Assembly: GCA_023145575.1 (NCBI GenBank)
Contig: JAGLDN010000300.1
Location: 1-17,554, forward strand
From: Psychromonas sp.
GTDB lineage: Bacteria; Pseudomonadota; Gammaproteobacteria; Enterobacterales; Psychromonadaceae
DNA: 17,554 nucleotides
Reading direction: 5' to 3'
The translations under genes were made by a program, and so were the position numbers. Positions 14,863-17,554 of the stretch are shown here, in pieces. How positions within the stretch are numbered: the stretch's first letter is position 1; every line of letters begins with the position of its first letter. The notes beneath the pieces are model-generated. The model worked only from the letters and a program-made list of their open reading frames with translations. It was not told the origin of the DNA and made no database searches.

Positions 14863-16425
14863 TTACTCTCCTTGTTTACTTTCAAGTTTCTCAAAATGGT
14901 ACTTGCCGGTTTTTAAACTACTTGGCCCGAGGCGCGCAAAACGGAACATCAAAAACATTTCTATAATAAGTAATATGGTATAAAAAGAAGCAATCGCGAT
15001 AATACTAGATATAACATGCGCTGATGAAATTGTCGATACGCCCATGCTCGTTGGTAATATTTCTGCAATAGCCCATGGTTGCCGTCCATATTCAGCAACA
15101 AACCACCCAGTTTCAATCGCAATCCATGGTAATGGTAAACTATAAAGTACGATCCTCAAGAAAAGCTTGTTTTTGCCAATACGTTGGCGAGCAGATTGAT
15201 AGAATGCAAACAAGAAAATCAATAATATTATTACGCCGCAAGCGACCATGATCCTAAAAGAATAAAATATTGGCGCGACATGAGGAATACTATGTTTAAC
15301 CGCTTGTTGAATTTGAGCCTCTGTTGCATCAACCACATTAGGCGCATAAGGCTTAAGTAATAATCCATAGCCAAGATCCTTTTTAACCTTGTTAAATGCC
15401 GCCATGGTGCGTGCTGATTTATCGCCATCTCGAATTTTTTGTAATTCGCGGTAAGCAATCATTCCGTTGCGTATTCTCTTTTCATGAGATTTCATTAAAT
15501 CTTGTAATCCGGTTACTTTTTGATCAAAAGAGCGGGTTGCAATAATACCTAGGGCATAAGGAATTTTAATTGCGTAATCTGTACGCTCTTTTGTTTGATT
15601 TGGAACACCAATGAGTGTAAATGATGCGGGGGCGGGATGAGTTTGCCATTCTGATTCAATAGCAGCTAATTTTACTTTTTGAACATCGCCAACTTCATAG
15701 CCACTTTCATCTCCTAAAATAATGGTCGATCCGATACCTGCAAGACCAAAAGCGGCTGCAATAGCAAAGGAACGTTTAGCAAATCCTAAATCTCGACCCT
15801 TTAATAAATAATATGAACTAATGGCAAGTACAAACATTGCCCCTGCAACATAGCCGCTTGAAACAGTATGCACAAATTTAACTTGCGCAACGGGGTTAAA
15901 GAGAATATCCGTAAAACTGGTCATTTCCATGCGCATGGTTTGGTAATTAAATGCCGATCCGACCGGGTTTTGCATCCAACCATTCGCTATTAATATCCAT
16001 AATGCCGAGAGGCTTGTTCCTAACGCTACAAGCCAAGTTGTCGCTAAATGTTGTACACGAGTGAGTCTATCCCAACCAAAAAAGAACAGACCAACAAAAG
16101 TGGATTCTAAAAAGAAGGCCATCATGCCTTCAATTGCAAGCGGAGCGCCAAAGATATCCCCCACATAATGTGAATAATAAGCCCAGTTAGTTCCAAATTG
16201 GAATTCCATTGTTAAACCAGTTGTTACACCAAGCGCAAAGTTTATTCCGAAGAGCTTTCCCCAAAATTTTGTCATGTCTTTATATACTTGTTTATTGGTC
16301 ATCACATAAAGTGATTCCATGATCGCTAATATCCATGCAAGCCCAAGCGTGAGCGGTACAAATAAAAAGTGATACATGGCTGTCATCGCAAATTGAAAGC
16401 GCGACAAGTCAACAAGATGATCCAT
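14863..16425 (-). CDS. cydA: Cytochrome bd ubiquinol oxidase subunit I
   Basis: Catalytic subunit of cytochrome bd: oxidises ubiquinol on the periplasmic side and reduces oxygen at haem d without pumping protons, useful at low oxygen and under oxidative or nitrosative stress. It has 520 residues (E. coli 522), so the quinol-binding Q-loop is the long form. Ligand residues H19, H186 and M393 occur at the same numbers as in E. coli, as do E99 and E107 of the haem site and K252 and E257 of the quinol site. AAAGGAG eight bases before the ATG supports the start. A small membrane-protein gene precedes it by 19 bases and probably opens the operon. Confidence 0.98.
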   Translation of the reverse strand: MDHLVDLSRFQFAMTAMYHFLFVPLTLGLAWILAIMESLYVMTNKQVYKDMTKFWGKLFGINFALGVTTGLTMEFQFGTNWAYYSHYVGDIFGAPLAIEGMMAFFLESTFVGLFFFGWDRLTRVQHLATTWLVALGTSLSALWILIANGWMQNPVGSAFNYQTMRMEMTSFTDILFNPVAQVKFVHTVSSGYVAGAMFVLAISSYYLLKGRDLGFAKRSFAIAAAFGLAGIGSTIILGDESGYEVGDVQKVKLAAIESEWQTHPAPASFTLIGVPNQTKERTDYAIKIPYALGIIATRSFDQKVTGLQDLMKSHEKRIRNGMIAYRELQKIRDGDKSARTMAAFNKVKKDLGYGLLLKPYAPNVVDATEAQIQQAVKHSIPHVAPIFYSFRIMVACGVIILLIFLFAFYQSARQRIGKNKLFLRIVLYSLPLPWIAIETGWFVAEYGRQPWAIAEILPTSMGVSTISSAHVISSIIAIASFYTILLIIEMFLMFRFARLGPSSLKTGKYHFEKLESKQGE

Positions 16426-16444
16426 ATGTTTTTCTCCTTTGGTT

Positions 16445-16651
16445 TTATTTTATTGAATTTTTGGGAGTGATTGTATTATGCACATCGGCAACCTTACCAA
16501 ATAAATGATCTGCATTAAAGGGTACAGGCTGTGAAAAATAGAAAAACTTTAAAGCAATAATTAAGATTAGTTTAATAATGAGTACAACTGCCAATTCGCG
16601 AATAATAGGCATTGAAAAAATACCCTTGTCTGGCCAAATTTTTTTAATCAT
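16445..16651 (-). CDS. Small membrane protein before cydA, CydP-like
   Basis: A 68-residue protein with one hydrophobic helix (about 17-40, ELAVVLIIKLILIIALKFFY), preceded by MIKKIWPDKG and followed by a short periplasmic-type tail containing HLFGK. Small proteins of this shape, starting with a K-K-x-W-P-D type motif and ending with HLFG, are encoded just upstream of cydAB in a number of gammaproteobacteria and are annotated as the putative oxidase small subunit CydP; I recall the family rather than having aligned it. The 19-base gap to cydA implies co-transcription. The ribosome site is weak (AGGT). It may be an accessory subunit or assembly factor of cytochrome bd; the role is inferred. Confidence 0.7.
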   Translation of the reverse strand: MIKKIWPDKGIFSMPIIRELAVVLIIKLILIIALKFFYFSQPVPFNADHLFGKVADVHNTITPKNSIK

Positions 16652-16702
16652 ACAACTGCTACCTGATTTGTATTCTTATTAAAGTGCTTCATCTAGGATC
16701 GA

Positions 16703-16715
16703 CCTTATAATAAGG
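16703..16715. promoter_or_regulatory. Palindrome in the presumed cyd promoter region
   Basis: CCTTATAATAAGG is a perfect palindrome around a central A, about 50 bases upstream of the CydP-like gene. The surrounding 144 bases (16652-16795) are very AT-rich and must hold the promoter of the cyd operon, but no -35/-10 pair with good spacing stands out. It may be an operator or a coincidence of AT-rich sequence. Confidence 0.25.
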
Positions 16716-16795
16716 ATATAAAATTGATTAATTTTAATAGTGAATAACACATTATAATTAAAATGTTATACGCCTTATTTAAAAGGAGATCAATG

Positions 16796-17068
16796 TTAAT
16801 TAGCATGAAATTTTGTTTTTCTAACAAAAGGAATTTCATTGATAATAATACTATCTACACGCGCTGAAATCGGCCCGACACTTAACCACTTTAATAATTC
16901 ATTCGCTATTTCTTTATGGCCAAACAATTCAACCTTGACTGTCCCATCGTTTAGGTTTTGGGCTCTACCTGTTAACCCCAATTTTAATGCTTCACGCGCA
17001 GTAAAATAACGAAAGCCAACACCTTGCACTCGGCCAGTAACAATTACGCTAAATCCAATGTCATTCAT
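16796..17068 (-). CDS. Acylphosphatase
   Basis: Cytoplasmic enzyme that hydrolyses the carboxyl-phosphate bond of acylphosphates. It has 90 residues, full length for the family (E. coli YccX 92). The signature GRVQGVGFRYFT contains the phosphate-binding arginine R20, and the catalytic asparagine is N38 in RAQNLNDGTV. AAGGAG nine bases before the ATG supports the start. It is on the same strand as the cyd operon but 144 bases away, so it is probably a separate unit. Its physiological substrate in bacteria is not settled. Confidence 0.95.
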   Translation of the reverse strand: MNDIGFSVIVTGRVQGVGFRYFTAREALKLGLTGRAQNLNDGTVKVELFGHKEIANELLKWLSVGPISARVDSIIINEIPFVRKTKFHAN

Positions 17069-17150
17069 GAAAAAGCTCTCCTTAAATGTTTATGCCTCTT
17101 GGTCGTACAGAAGAAAAATCAGCAAATCAAATTGTACCAATAAATTAGGT

Positions 17151-17177
17151 AAAAAAGCCCTCAATTATCTGTGAGGG
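17151..17177 (-). terminator. Intrinsic terminator read on the minus strand
   Basis: CCCTCA (17158-17163) pairs with TGAGGG (17172-17177) across an eight-base loop. On the minus strand the stem is followed by C and then TTTTTT. It lies upstream of the acylphosphatase gene and so ends transcription coming from the right. No intact minus-strand gene is seen between 17178 and the window end. Confidence 0.65.
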
Positions 17178-17526
17178 AAATTAAAATAAATATTTTAATT
17201 CTTAAATGGTAGTGATACGCCGAAATTTAATCACGACCTTGATTGGATATATTTACCTTGCCCTGTGTGGCTTTAGCTCGGCTTATAAAAAAAAGGCAGC
17301 CAGCATGATAATAATCGAAAAGAATATAATGATAACAGGATTAACATTTTTTTGTTAATTCGCAAGGCAAACGAAAAGTGAAGTTAATCGTTGATAGCCT
17401 TATGTTGTGCCTTGTTCGCGAAATCGACCTAAAGTATGTCAAACCACCTTTGCATTACATGATTATATTATTAACTGATGTTACGCAGTAAACTAAAATG
17501 CTAAATTAAAAATTGTTAAAGTATCG
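17178..17526. other. Right-edge intergenic stretch
   Basis: No gene is recognised. On the minus strand a stop-bounded frame reads NVNPVIIIFFSIIIMLAA before a stop, like one membrane helix, but it lacks a start codon. Another minus-strand frame (17273-17347) gives 24 residues from an ATG without a ribosome site. ATTAACA (17340-17346) and TGTTAAT (17353-17359) form a weak hairpin. These could be traces of a lost membrane-protein gene served by the terminator at 17151-17177. Confidence 0.3.
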
Positions 17527-17529
17527 CTA

Positions 17530-17554
17530 TGAATAAAAACAAACAAATATTTGA
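17530..17554 (+). CDS. Possible start of a plus-strand gene, cut by the window edge
   Basis: ATG followed by AATAAAAACAAACAAATA opens a frame (MNKNKQIF) that runs off the window. No clear ribosome site precedes it, so it may not be a gene. No function can be given. Confidence 0.3.

Noticed and set aside
16781..16867. AAAAGGAG followed by an ATG at 16793 on the plus strand, giving a 24-codon frame
   Set aside because: The ribosome-like site is good, but the frame is antisense to the acylphosphatase 3' end in register with its codons, is very short and resembles nothing.

Overview
The window comes from an AT-rich gammaproteobacterium (G+C roughly a third, judged by eye) with Enterobacterales/Pasteurellales/Orbales-type gene order. 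The evidence is a cydA-cydB-cydX-ybgE-(ybgC)-tolQ-tolR-tolA-tolB-pal-cpoB order followed by lysine tRNA genes, as in E. coli. Decayed genes and insertion-sequence remnants suggest a lineage undergoing genome erosion, perhaps host-associated. This is inference; the species cannot be named from the sequence.

Layout. (1) 130-5154: a haem o synthase gene (cyoE, minus strand) faces away from cyoABCD (plus strand), which encodes the four subunits of a bo3-type ubiquinol oxidase and ends at a clear intrinsic terminator. The synthase resembles CtaB-type proteins more than E. coli CyoE. (2) 5155-7051: about 1.9 kb without an intact gene. It holds the 3' end of an IS21-family istB, the middle and 3' part of its istA, a 5' fragment of an IS630-family transposase on the other strand, a pair of 14-base inverted repeats and short direct repeats. 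(3) 7052-7465: three minus-strand tRNA-Lys genes in exact 169-base steps, one reading CTT and two reading TTT, with a strong promoter upstream. (4) 7598-12275: the complete Tol-Pal envelope system (tolQRAB, pal, cpoB). The gene that normally opens this operon, ybgC, is a recognisable pseudogene at 12268-12659. (5) 12660-13308: a gene-free 650-base stretch between the ybgC remnant and ybgE. (6) 13309-16651: the cytochrome bd operon: a small membrane protein (CydP-like), cydA, cydB, cydX and ybgE. (7) 16796-17068: acylphosphatase. The right edge holds a minus-strand terminator and possibly the start of a plus-strand gene.

How it works together. Both major quinol oxidases lie here: proton-pumping cytochrome bo3 for ample oxygen and high-affinity cytochrome bd for low oxygen. 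The Tol-Pal genes maintain outer-membrane integrity and constriction during division. I see no CRISPR array, prophage, toxin-antitoxin pair or clearly new system. The notable points are the decay of ybgC, the split and CtaB-like cyoE, a changed residue in the CyoB quinone site, the lysine tRNA array and the layered insertion-sequence remnants.
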